Below are positions 8,591 through 16,592 of a DNA stretch of 64,000 nt, piece after piece (the first letter of the stretch is position 1; each line of letters opens with the position of its first letter). The stretch is from Komagataeibacter medellinensis NBRC 3288. GTDB taxonomy: Bacteria > Pseudomonadota > Alphaproteobacteria > Acetobacterales > Acetobacteraceae. The notes under the pieces are model-generated. The model saw only the letters and a program-made list of their open reading frames with translations. It made no database searches and had not been told where the DNA came from. A program made the position numbers and the translations under genes. The stretch lies in the NCBI RefSeq assembly GCF_000182745.2, contig NC_016027.1, forward strand, positions 3,072,819 to 3,136,818, read 5' to 3'.

Positions 8591-9961
8591 ATGGCGCATG
8601 ACAGGCAAACGGTTTCCCCCGGTTCGGGCATTGTCAATCTGATTGCGGCGGTCGCAGCGACGGGTGGACTGCTGTTCGGTTACGATACCGGCATCATCTC
8701 CGCAGCCCTTTTGCAGATAACCCCGGACTTTGCACTGGGCACGCTGGGCCAGCAGGTCGTGACATCCGCCATCGTGGCGGGTGCGCTGGGGGGCTGCCTT
8801 GTGGCGGCCCCGCTGTCGGACCGTTTGGGACGGCGCTACATGATCATGTTCGCAGCCCTGGTATTCATTGTCGGTACGCTTGTGGCCTCGCTTGCTCCGG
8901 GGGTGGGGCTGCTGGTGTGCGCGCGTTTCATACTCGGGCTTGCGGTTGGCATGTGTTCACAGATCGTGCCGGTCTATATTGCCGAGATCGCCCCACGTGA
9001 AAAACGCGGGCAGATGGTTGTGCTGTTCCAGCTTGCGGTGGTGTTCGGTATTCTGATTTCTTTCATTGCAGGGTATCTGTGCAGCAACCAGTCGTGGCGG
9101 CTCATGTTCGGGCTGGGGATCATTCCGGCGGTCATCCTGTTTGGGGGCATGTCGGTGCTGCCGCGCAGTCCGCGCTGGCTGGCCATGAAGGGCAATCTGG
9201 AAGGCGCGTTCGAAGTCCTGCAGCGCCTGCGGCACGATCCGCAGACCGCGCGTACGGAACTGGATTCCATCGTTGCCATGCATGATGAGCAGGCACCCTG
9301 GTCGGCCCTGTTGCAGCCATGGGTGCGGCCTGCGGTTGTCGCCTCGGTCGGGGTGGCGCTGTTTTGCCAGATTACGGGTATCAATGCTGTGTTGTACTAT
9401 GCCCCTACCATCTTTGCGGGCGTGGGGTTCGGGCAGGGTTCAGCATTGCTGACTTCCATCGCCATTGGTGTTGCCATGGTGCTGTCCACCGCCTTTGGCA
9501 GTTGGGCGGTGGATGCATGGGGGCGGCGGCGCCTGCTGCTGCGGCTCATACCGGGCGCCGCCATATCGCTTATGGTGCTGGCCACCATGTTCGGCATCGG
9601 TTCGACACAGGGTATCAATACATGGATCACGGCCGCAGCCGTGGTGTGTTACGCCATATTCAACGTGGGTAGCCTGTCGGTTGCCATATGGCTGGTGGGG
9701 GCGGAGGTCTATCCCCTGTCATGCCGCAGCAAGGGCATGAGCCTGGTGGCCGCAACGCATTGGGCGGCTGACCTGCTTATTTCGTTGACCACCCTGTCGC
9801 TGGTGCAGGCACTGGGGGCGGCCGGTACGTTCTGGATGTACGCGGGGATCAACCTGCTGGCGTTCGTGTTCGTGTGGCGCTATGTGCCTGAGACGCGCGG
9901 GCGGTCACTGGAGGATATCGAGACGGCCCTGAAGAATGGCACTTTCAACCAGTTGACCTGA
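8591..9961 (+). CDS. MFS sugar-porter family transporter
   Basis: A 456-residue twelve-helix sugar:proton symporter. The start at 8591 is chosen because family alignment begins at about residue 12 and the longer frame overlaps the previous gene. Sugar-porter signatures are complete: GGLLFGYDTGIISAALL in helix 1, DRLGRRYMI between helices 2 and 3, VPVYIAEIAPREKRG, PRSPRWLA, QITGINAVLYYAPTIF (sugar-binding QQxxGxN-like segment), WGRRRLL, and PETRGRSLEDIE at the C-terminus. It is 47 bases after the royal-jelly-type gene and downstream of xylB. The neighbourhood suggests xylose, xylulose or a pentitol as substrate, by inference. Confidence 0.88.
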   Translation: MAHDRQTVSPGSGIVNLIAAVAATGGLLFGYDTGIISAALLQITPDFALGTLGQQVVTSAIVAGALGGCLVAAPLSDRLGRRYMIMFAALVFIVGTLVASLAPGVGLLVCARFILGLAVGMCSQIVPVYIAEIAPREKRGQMVVLFQLAVVFGILISFIAGYLCSNQSWRLMFGLGIIPAVILFGGMSVLPRSPRWLAMKGNLEGAFEVLQRLRHDPQTARTELDSIVAMHDEQAPWSALLQPWVRPAVVASVGVALFCQITGINAVLYYAPTIFAGVGFGQGSALLTSIAIGVAMVLSTAFGSWAVDAWGRRRLLLRLIPGAAISLMVLATMFGIGSTQGINTWITAAAVVCYAIFNVGSLSVAIWLVGAEVYPLSCRSKGMSLVAATHWAADLLISLTTLSLVQALGAAGTFWMYAGINLLAFVFVWRYVPETRGRSLEDIETALKNGTFNQLT

Positions 9962-9987
9962 TGCTGCGCTGCCCTGCGCAGACAGGC

Positions 9988-10006
9988 CGCATGCACGGGG
10001 CATGCG
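9988..10006. terminator. hairpin between convergent genes, possible bidirectional terminator
   Basis: Perfect seven-base arms CGCATGC (9988-9994) and GCATGCG (10000-10006) around a five-base loop, in the 82-base gap between the converging transporter and oxidoreductase genes. There is no T run on either side, so termination is uncertain. Confidence 0.35.
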
Positions 10007-10043
10007 ACCTTGCGGGCCAGCGGGCTGCTGCGGATGCAGCGGG

Positions 10044-11427
10044 TCAGTGATGGATGATGTGGTGCGCGTCGATTGCGGGCGGGCGCGCGATGGTGATGCG
10101 GCGCACCGGCGTTTCTTCAGGCAGGAGTTGATACAGGATCTTCTCGCCAATGGCGTTCTGCCACAGCCACAGGCTGTTGACCTGCCCGTTGAAGCTTCTT
10201 TCCCCCCCCCATTGCGGCAGACGGGCGGTAGCCCGCCGCCAGGCCCAGGCCGAACAGCCCCGGTATTTCGTGGCCGGTTTCATCCAGTATGCCACAATCC
10301 GCGCCCGTCAGGCTCCCATCGGGATGATCCATGGCTAGTGGGATAGCATGGTTGTGTCGGTCCAGGATCATGACCCGCTGGGGGCGGTAGCCAAGGCAGG
10401 CAATAATGGCATCCGCACGGTCCAGCACAGCTTGGACGGTCGTCTGGTTGCTGTCTGTTATCTGGAGGGTCTGTAACCGGGGTTCAGGGGGGGCGTCGGC
10501 TATGCCCATCAGGCGCATGGCCAGATCGCGTGAATCATAGCGTAGGCCACCAAAGCGGTAAACGAACTGGCTGACTGGACAGATATCGGCCGCGCCAAAA
10601 TCCGTATATCCATCGGCCACGGCTTCCTCGGCCGTCCGGTAGAACAGCTTCAGGCGCGATTTGTGCACCATGGTCAAATGGCCCGGCATAAGCAGGTCCG
10701 CCATGTCACGCAGGATGACGCGCGCGACCGACAGGGCGCTGCTGGCCCCCCCAACTATGGCAATCCTTGGTGTTTTTACGCTCATGACCATGCTGCGCAA
10801 CCGGCTTATGCCCGTGGGCGAGAGAAGGTCATCTGACTGCATGAGACGATCGTGGTATTTCGGTAGCAACGTGTGGTCGCCAACCGGTTCGTTATAAAGC
10901 CGTTGTTCGGGTTGATTGGCGCCAAGTGCAAGGACAACCCGCCGGGCCGTTACATGCTGTGTGTGCGCTCCGTCGGCCGAGACAAGGTACGCGGCCCATT
11001 CCCCCCGCTCTCCCTGGCGCAGGCTTGTCAGTCGCCATCCCGTCAACAGACGTGAGGCCGGGTGTTTGCGGATCAGACTGGCCAGCACATGCCCCACCAG
11101 GTCCAGATATTCCGCCACCACACGCAGAGGGAGCGTGCACCTGCCATGACTGCGGATCCGTTCTATCAGGGGGTGCGTGCATAGGCGTGCCAGTTCTGGC
11201 ACCGGGTTATCGGTCAGTGCATCGACAAAGGTTTCCGCGGCGCTGTCGGAATTGATGACGTAGCGCCCCAGCATGCCCGAACCGATATGGCTGCCCTGTT
11301 CAACCAGGGTCAGGCCTTCGTCCAGTAGGCGCGGCAGTTCACCCATGCGAGAGGCCGCAAGCAGCAGGGCAATCCCTGCCGGACCACCTCCGGCAATCAG
11401 GACGGGTGTCATGGGATGAGATGGCAT
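10044..11427 (-). pseudogene. FAD-dependent oxidoreductase, frame broken at a poly-G tract
   Basis: A flavin/NAD(P) oxidoreductase on the minus strand. The N-terminus has a Rossmann FAD motif (VLIAGGGPAGIALLLAA), and the middle has a second nucleotide-binding segment (RIAIVGGASSALSVARVIL); the substrate is not recognised. As sequenced, the frame from 11427 stops at 10117 (436 residues) with a low-quality tail after AAMGGGKKLQ. A natural-looking continuation (GGERSFNGQVNSLWLW and NAIGEKILYQLLPEE) lies in another frame and ends at 10044. The switch is exactly at nine consecutive G (plus-strand C at 10202-10210); eight G would restore one frame. It may be a sequencing error, a phase-variable gene or a decayed gene. 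Its start is close to the aminotransferase stop (43 bases), so the two may be co-transcribed. Confidence 0.72.
10202..10210. repeat. nine-base C/G homopolymer at the frameshift point
   Basis: Nine consecutive C on the plus strand inside the 3' part of the oxidoreductase gene. The downstream conserved sequence is in frame only if the tract is eight bases long (or differs by a multiple of three). Tracts of this kind slip during replication and are also frequent sequencing-error sites. Confidence 0.85.
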
Positions 11428-11469
11428 GATGTCTATATCCGTTTTCCGCAGGATTGGGGGAGCGGGGGC

Positions 11470-12627
11470 TTACATACCGTATGCGGCACAGGCGCTGAGG
11501 AATTCCTGGCACACGTAGTGCACCATTTCGGGTGTCATTTCGTGCCATAACGGTAATGATACGATGGATGCGGACAGCGCGCGTGTCGTGCTCAGGTCGC
11601 CTGCCTTGCTATGAGCAGCAAAATAGCTCTGCTCATGCAGGTGGGGAGAGAAGTAGGTGGCAGTCCCGATCCGTCTGTTTTTCATGCGCTCGAGTATGGC
11701 GCTGCGGTAAGGGATAAGGCTGGCGGGCAGGCGCACGGGCAGGAACTGGTAGGATGTGCGCGTGCCACGCTGGTGCTGGAATTCAAAACCGGGCAGCAAT
11801 TCGTAGTAAAGCTGCTCTATGCAGATTTTTTTCCTGACCACGTTATCCAGATGGTCAAGTCCCGACAGGGCGAGAAGGGCCCCGATCTCCGGCAATTTGG
11901 AATTAAGGCCCGGCATTGTGGCATGGCGGACCTGGCCAAAACCGAAATTGCCCATGGCGCGCAATGCGGCGATCATGTCGGGATTGTTGGCGTATATGAA
12001 ACCACCTTCGCCAATTCCCATTGTTTTTGTTGCATGCAGCGAACAGACAATGGCGTGCGGTGAACCGGAGCCAAATCCCTGCCCCTGTGCATCATGTGCG
12101 CCAAGGGAAGCCGCTGCATCAATAACGGCGGGAATGCCTGTCTTTTTTTCAAGAACCGTGTAGCGCGTAATATCGGTTGCATTCCCGAAAGTCGCATAGG
12201 GGAAGATGGCGGCCACCTCGCCATCATATCTGTGCAGCAGTTCGTCTTCCGCCGGGTGGGATGCCATCCAGTCCTGCGGGTCTATATCGCAGAACAGGGG
12301 GATAAAGCCGGCCCATAATACCGCGTGTGCTGCCGCAGCAAAAGTAAAGGATGGCATGATGATATAAGGCGTCCGGTCGGGCGTTGTATGGCGGGTGACA
12401 TATTTCAGCGCCATCATCAGTCCGATCGTGGCGTTGCATACCGTGACACACTGGCCGATCCCGCCGAACATCTGTTCGATCAGGCGTTTTTCAAATTTCT
12501 GGTTGATCGGTCCATAATTTGTGTAAATCCCCGACTGTTCCATTGCAAGAATGTCATCGGATAACTGGCTTATCTTTGGAATATTGGAGCGGATGAATGA
12601 TATCTCTGGATACGATATTTCTGTCAT
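11470..12627 (-). CDS. DegT/DnrJ/EryC1/StrS-family aminotransferase
   Basis: PLP-dependent sugar aminotransferase of the DegT family, 385 residues from the ATG at 12627 (a start 12 codons earlier is possible but lacks a ribosome site). Hallmarks: NYGPINQKFEKRL, CNATIGLMMAL (nucleotide-sugar binding and PLP phosphate), FAAAAHAVLWAGFIPLFCDID, AVIDAAASLGAHD, and the PLP lysine in SLHATKTMGIGEGG. Such enzymes transfer an amino group from glutamate to keto-sugars made by dehydratases. It is beside the exopolysaccharide locus, but acetan has no amino sugar, so it may serve another glycan such as the LPS O-antigen. The partner may be the flavoenzyme downstream. Confidence 0.85.
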   Translation of the reverse strand: MTEISYPEISFIRSNIPKISQLSDDILAMEQSGIYTNYGPINQKFEKRLIEQMFGGIGQCVTVCNATIGLMMALKYVTRHTTPDRTPYIIMPSFTFAAAAHAVLWAGFIPLFCDIDPQDWMASHPAEDELLHRYDGEVAAIFPYATFGNATDITRYTVLEKKTGIPAVIDAAASLGAHDAQGQGFGSGSPHAIVCSLHATKTMGIGEGGFIYANNPDMIAALRAMGNFGFGQVRHATMPGLNSKLPEIGALLALSGLDHLDNVVRKKICIEQLYYELLPGFEFQHQRGTRTSYQFLPVRLPASLIPYRSAILERMKNRRIGTATYFSPHLHEQSYFAAHSKAGDLSTTRALSASIVSLPLWHEMTPEMVHYVCQEFLSACAAYGM

Positions 12628-12944
12628 CTTTATATTCCGCTTCCTAAAATCCAATGGTTGCATCGGTCTGGACGCGTATGAAAGCCACCAGACCTGAGCA
12701 ACCCATTCTAAACACGTAGAATGTGTACAGGTTCACTTCAAATATAAATATATTGTTTACCACACGATTATGTGATGCCAATATTTCAGGAATATACATA
12801 ATTTTGAAAAAATGCTGTGCAATTCATGCAATACAAGAACACACATTATCGTTATGTCTATAGAACATATACGCTTAATAGTAATTATATAATATTCATA
12901 TCATTCGTTATCTATGGGTTGATCCATCATATGGAGGGCGGAAC
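12628..12944. promoter_or_regulatory. AT-rich divergent intergenic region
   Basis: This stretch of 317 bases separates the aminotransferase (minus strand) from the glycosyltransferase-like gene (plus strand). Most of it, roughly 12720-12910, is strikingly AT-rich compared with the GC-rich genes around it, with runs such as AATATAAATATATTG. It probably holds the promoters of both genes. I see no clear gene, repeat or convincing -35/-10 pair in it. The composition also suits binding by a nucleoid silencing protein or a transferred segment. Confidence 0.5.
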
Positions 12945-13859
12945 GTGATCGCAGCCAGGAAATGCGCGGTTGTGCTGAAGACTTATGCTTGGGACAGTTT
13001 TGTTCACCGGCAGTTCAGACGGCTGCAATCCATGTTTCCCGATACGGATGTATTTCTGTCTGTTGATGAAACGAACGGCTTTGCCGGTACCATTCCCCAT
13101 GATCGCGTATTGCGTACCTGCAATGCGGACATGGTGACCATGGGATTTGCCAACCGTTTTGAAAAAGGCAGCCTGATATGGTGGAATGCCGATTACACCC
13201 ATTATCAGGTACGTGCCCGTATTCCCGATTATGATTATTACCTGTTTGTGGAATATGATGCCTGTATTACCGGTGATGGCAGCCGCATGCTGGCGGACAT
13301 GATGGCCGATGGGGCGGACCTGGTGGCGCATCCCATTGATTCAGGTCCGCAATGGTACTGGACACGCTTTCACGCGGCACTCTATCCCGGTACGCGGTTG
13401 CATGCCTCGCTTAACTGCATTTCGTTTTTCTCGGCCAGGGCACTTGATCATCTGGCTGGCAGGCGGCGTGCCATGTCGGTCGCCAATGGGGCGGAAATTA
13501 CATTCTGGCCGTTGGGGGAGGCATTCGTGGCATCAGAAGTAATGGCCGCAGGACTGTCTTTCCTACCGCTGGCACGTTATGGCGATGTTTCGCATTATAA
13601 CTGGTTCCCGCCCGTGCTGGAGACGGATCTGGGGCGTTTGCCAACCGGGCCTGCCTTCATCCATCCGGTGCTGGATCGTAAGCGCTATATTGCCAGCCTG
13701 CTGCGCCATACCCATTTTGTCCGGCATTATTTCATGTCAGGTAGCGCATTGCGGCGGGAGCTTGCACGTTTCCCAGGCGAGGTATCGCGCGTGCAGCTGT
13801 ACCGTGCTGCGGCCAACCGTGCAAAGGAGCGGTTACGGCTGGCCTGTGGCGGCACATGA
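12945..13859 (+). CDS. glycosyltransferase-like protein of unknown function
   Basis: A 304-residue soluble protein that I do not recognise with certainty. It starts after GGAGGGCGGAAC, a good ribosome site. Features suggest a nucleotide-sugar transferase fold: a beta-strand start CAVVLKTYAWDSFVHRQFRR, the acidic YDYYLFVEYDACITGDG (a possible DxD-like metal site), GADLVAHPID, and LNCISFFSARALDHL, all reminiscent of polysaccharide-associated families with a YxxxxEYD-type motif (the DUF3405/DUF5672 type). No membrane segment or signal peptide is seen. It is separated from rfbD by a repeat element and is divergent from the DegT aminotransferase. It could add a sugar to LPS or a secreted glycan; it is not needed to account for acetan. 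Confidence 0.55.
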   Translation: MIAARKCAVVLKTYAWDSFVHRQFRRLQSMFPDTDVFLSVDETNGFAGTIPHDRVLRTCNADMVTMGFANRFEKGSLIWWNADYTHYQVRARIPDYDYYLFVEYDACITGDGSRMLADMMADGADLVAHPIDSGPQWYWTRFHAALYPGTRLHASLNCISFFSARALDHLAGRRRAMSVANGAEITFWPLGEAFVASEVMAAGLSFLPLARYGDVSHYNWFPPVLETDLGRLPTGPAFIHPVLDRKRYIASLLRHTHFVRHYFMSGSALRRELARFPGEVSRVQLYRAAANRAKERLRLACGGT

Positions 13860-13860
13860 A

Positions 13861-13978
13861 CGGGTTGTTTTTTAAACAATCCCGTTAGGGGACATGATAA
13901 TAGTTTTTGGGTGCAGTCTTTTTTCAAGACAATGCACCCTGTGGCTTTTTGCAAAAAGCGTCACCAAAAACTTCTGTG
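13861..13978 (+). repeat. dispersed two-hairpin intergenic repeat, copy A
   Basis: After a small hairpin (CGGGTTGTTT at 13861-13870 against AAACAA-T-CCCG, ending 13884) comes the element shared with two other sites in this window. Hairpin 1 is 13909-13939 (GGGTGCA/TGCACCC with inner GTCTT/AAGAC). Hairpin 2 is the perfect palindrome at 13944-13959 (GCTTTTTGCAAAAAGC). It ends with the conserved tail CACCAAAAACTTCT (13962-13975). It lies between the convergent glycosyltransferase-like gene and rfbD. Transcription termination in both directions is a likely effect. Confidence 0.7.
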
Positions 13979-14028
13979 CGTTTTACATTATGGTCGTGGT
14001 GGCATTTTCAAAGCCTTCCACAAGGACT

Positions 14029-14913
14029 TCACGGCTGTTTATGCGCCATGAGTTCTCCCACAACCCGTTCCACTTCCGGCTGCCACGGACCGGGCGCGCA
14101 GTCGAAAACCTGCTTCAGCCGCGTGCAGTCAAGTCGCGCATCATGCGGGCGGCGTGCGGGAGTTGGCCAGTCCGCCGTTGTAATGGGTTCAATGGCGGGG
14201 GTGGGGGCTCCGTGCCGGGCGGCGGCCTTTATCGCGGCACAGGCCAGTTCGTACCAGCTTGCGTGGCCTGCGCCCGTGGCATGGTAAATGCCGGCATAAT
14301 CCGTCTTCCACCCTGTATCGCGGATGCAGGCTATGATCTGCATGATTACATCCGCCAGCGCATCGGCACTGGTTGGGTTGCCGATCTGGTCACTGACCAC
14401 GCGCAGTTTGGGGCGTTTGGCTGCGGCCTCGACCATAGTGCGTACGAAGTTGCGGTTATAGGGTGAATAGACCCACGCCGTACGCAGGATGATGCTGTCG
14501 GGATTGGCTGCAAGCACGGCCTGCTCGCCCTCCGCCTTCGTGCGGCCATAGACAGAGCGCGGGTCCACTGGGTCGGTCTCGACATAGGGAGCGCCCTTGT
14601 CACCGCTGAATACGTAATCGGTCGAGATATGGATGAACGTGATATTCAGTTCCCGGCATAGGGCCGCCATGCGGGCGGGACCGGTATGGTTGGCGCGTTC
14701 GGCGGCTTCCACATGGGTTTCCGCTGCGTCAACGGCCGTCCAGGCAGCGGCATTGACCACAAAGGCAGGGCAGTTGACCCGCAGGATGGTATCGATTGTA
14801 TCGGGGCGGTCAAAATCAATATCCGGGCGGCCAACGCGTGTCACGCCTGCATGTGCCGCAAGCGCGCAGGCAAGTTGTCCCGTTCCGCCGGTTACCAGAA
14901 TGGATGGATGCAT
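14029..14913 (-). CDS. rfbD: dTDP-4-dehydrorhamnose reductase
   Basis: Last step of dTDP-L-rhamnose synthesis: NADPH reduction of dTDP-4-keto-L-rhamnose. The 294-residue extended-SDR protein shows the N-terminal nucleotide motif VTGGTGQLACALA, ISTDYVFSGDKGAPY, the catalytic YGRTKAEGE (Tyr-x3-Lys) and RTAWVYSPYNRNFVRTM. It is followed upstream by rfbC on the same strand (42-base gap), while rfbB and rfbA are about 23 kb away at the other edge of the exopolysaccharide locus. Rhamnose is the terminal side-chain sugar of acetan. Confidence 0.94.
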   Translation of the reverse strand: MHPSILVTGGTGQLACALAAHAGVTRVGRPDIDFDRPDTIDTILRVNCPAFVVNAAAWTAVDAAETHVEAAERANHTGPARMAALCRELNITFIHISTDYVFSGDKGAPYVETDPVDPRSVYGRTKAEGEQAVLAANPDSIILRTAWVYSPYNRNFVRTMVEAAAKRPKLRVVSDQIGNPTSADALADVIMQIIACIRDTGWKTDYAGIYHATGAGHASWYELACAAIKAAARHGAPTPAIEPITTADWPTPARRPHDARLDCTRLKQVFDCAPGPWQPEVERVVGELMAHKQP

Positions 14914-14955
14914 CAGATCTGTTTTCTTTTTCAGTTACAGGGAAGTAGTGCGATC

Positions 14956-15525
14956 TTACCCATCGGCTGTGTGCGTGAACCAGTCATCCACGTTTGAAAA
15001 GGACAGCGCCTGCGCATCCTTGGCGGACACGATCGCGTCCCCTGCGCTAACCGGCCATTCAATGGCCAGAAGCGGGTCATCCCAACGCACGGAACGCTCG
15101 CACTCGCGGTTCCAGAAATCGGTGCATTTATACTGCACTTCTGCATTGTCGGTCAGGGTGCAGAACCCATGCAGGAATCCTGCTGGGATCCAGAATTGCG
15201 CCCCGTTTTCAGCCGAGAGTGTCTGCCCGACCCACTGCCCGAAGGTGGGGGAGCCTGCGCGTATGTCCACCCCCACATCCCATATGCTGCCGCGTGTGCA
15301 GCGGATCAGCTTGCCCTGTGCATGTGGCGGCAGTTGGCAGTGCAATCCGCGCACGACCCCGCGCTGGCGCGAGAGGCTATGGTTATCCTGCACGAAGGGT
15401 TCGGTAATGCCTAGCTCCTTCAGGCGGGCGGCATTGTAAGTCTCCGTGAAATAGCCACGGTCGTCTTCAAATCGGGGCGGGGTCAGCAACATCATGCCTT
15501 CGATGTTGAAAGTCTTTATGTCCAT
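14956..15525 (-). CDS. rfbC: dTDP-4-dehydrorhamnose 3,5-epimerase
   Basis: RmlC cupin enzyme that epimerises C3 and C5 of dTDP-4-keto-6-deoxyglucose. Length 189 residues is normal. Conserved elements: DDRGYFTETYNAA, FVQDNHSLSRQRGVVRGLH with the active-site His in RGLHCQ, DVGVDIRAGSPTFGQWVG, FWIPAGFLHGFCTL, and YKCTDFWNRECERSVRWDD. It precedes rfbD by 42 bases in a two-gene unit, with the GH5 gene directly upstream (44-base gap). Confidence 0.94.
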   Translation of the reverse strand: MDIKTFNIEGMMLLTPPRFEDDRGYFTETYNAARLKELGITEPFVQDNHSLSRQRGVVRGLHCQLPPHAQGKLIRCTRGSIWDVGVDIRAGSPTFGQWVGQTLSAENGAQFWIPAGFLHGFCTLTDNAEVQYKCTDFWNRECERSVRWDDPLLAIEWPVSAGDAIVSAKDAQALSFSNVDDWFTHTADG

Positions 15526-15569
15526 GGGTGGATTCCTGTATCCCGGTTGTGGATGGTGTGGTCTGAAAT

Positions 15570-16592
15570 TCAGCGTGCCGCGCCAAGAAAGGGCCAGATG
15601 GCCTGCATCTGTGGCCGGTCGGTGCCATGATCGGGTTCAAGTGTGAACATATAGTTGCCCCATAGAGGTCCGGCTGCCCAGTAGGTCCAGCCGGACCATA
15701 CATCGGCATTCTCACGCATGTGCGTGAGAAGGGGGGACAGAAGGGCTACACATTCGGGCTGGCGGCTGACCCCGAATTCCCCCAGGAAGCCGTGGGCCTT
15801 ATGCGCATGCAGCCAGTCGGTAAAGGCCCGGATCCGGGCAAGCGCCTGATCCTGTGAAATGCAGGCCGGCTTGGTACCCGATGCATCGGTATCGAAATAC
15901 TCATGCACTTCATAGATCAGGTTGTGCGCCGGATCCGTGAGCGTGCCGAGGGTGGGGCTGTTGAGGGTGACGAAGGAGTGCGCGCCATCCCAGCCAATGC
16001 CGGGCACCAGAATCGCATTGTGGCTGCCGGTCTTGCGTATGGCGTCAATCGCGCCCTGAACACTGGCCTTCCACGCTTCGGCGGAATGCTGCTGGGGTTC
16101 GTTCATCAGCCCGAACAGGACATGGTCATCCTTGCCGAACACCTGCGCCAGCCGCGACCACAGGTCGGCAAAGGCTGCATCGGATACCGCGTCGGAACCC
16201 ACTTCCTGCCCCCGGTAACGGCCATAGTTATGAATATCGAGCACCGTGCTCGCACCCTTGCCCCGTGCATAGCTTACGAACTGCTGTACACGCTGCACTT
16301 CCTGCGGGTTTAGCGGGCCGTTCAGGACCGGTTGCAGGCGCTCCCACAGCACGGACAGGCGAAACGTGTTCATGCCGGCCTGGGTGAAGTAATCCACTTC
16401 GGCGGGTTTGGGATAGAGATAGTCATACCCGTACCGCCCCGGCAGCTTGGAGGATGAATAGGCGGCCCCCGCCAGGTTCACGCCCCGCCAGGTCTGCGCT
16501 GTGGCGGGCTGGAGGACGGGCAGCACAAGGACTGCCCCCGTAACGCAGCCTGTCAGCCAGCGGCGCGCGCGGCAGGAAAGGGATCGTTTCAT
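15570..16592 (-). CDS. secreted GH5-family glucanase (cellulase-like)
   Basis: A 340-residue exported glycoside hydrolase with a signal peptide (VLVLPVLQPATA, cleavage near residue 32). The GH5 fold is shown by WRGVNLAGAAY at the mature start, TVLDIHNYGR, the acid/base Glu165 in LFGLMNEPQ, the EVHEYFD histidine/tyrosine region, and the nucleophile Glu272 in FLGEFGV. It probably cuts beta-1,4-glucans. Its start overlaps the stop of the polymerase gene upstream by four bases (ATGA), so it is part of the exopolysaccharide operon. A likely role is trimming or releasing the cellulose-like acetan backbone in the periplasm or outside; action on bacterial cellulose is an alternative. Confidence 0.88.
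   Translation of the reverse strand: MKRSLSCRARRWLTGCVTGAVLVLPVLQPATAQTWRGVNLAGAAYSSSKLPGRYGYDYLYPKPAEVDYFTQAGMNTFRLSVLWERLQPVLNGPLNPQEVQRVQQFVSYARGKGASTVLDIHNYGRYRGQEVGSDAVSDAAFADLWSRLAQVFGKDDHVLFGLMNEPQQHSAEAWKASVQGAIDAIRKTGSHNAILVPGIGWDGAHSFVTLNSPTLGTLTDPAHNLIYEVHEYFDTDASGTKPACISQDQALARIRAFTDWLHAHKAHGFLGEFGVSRQPECVALLSPLLTHMRENADVWSGWTYWAAGPLWGNYMFTLEPDHGTDRPQMQAIWPFLGAAR

Noticed and set aside
11470..12627. DegT aminotransferase as part of acetan synthesis
   Set aside because: Acetan contains no amino sugar, and all its residues are accounted for by other genes.
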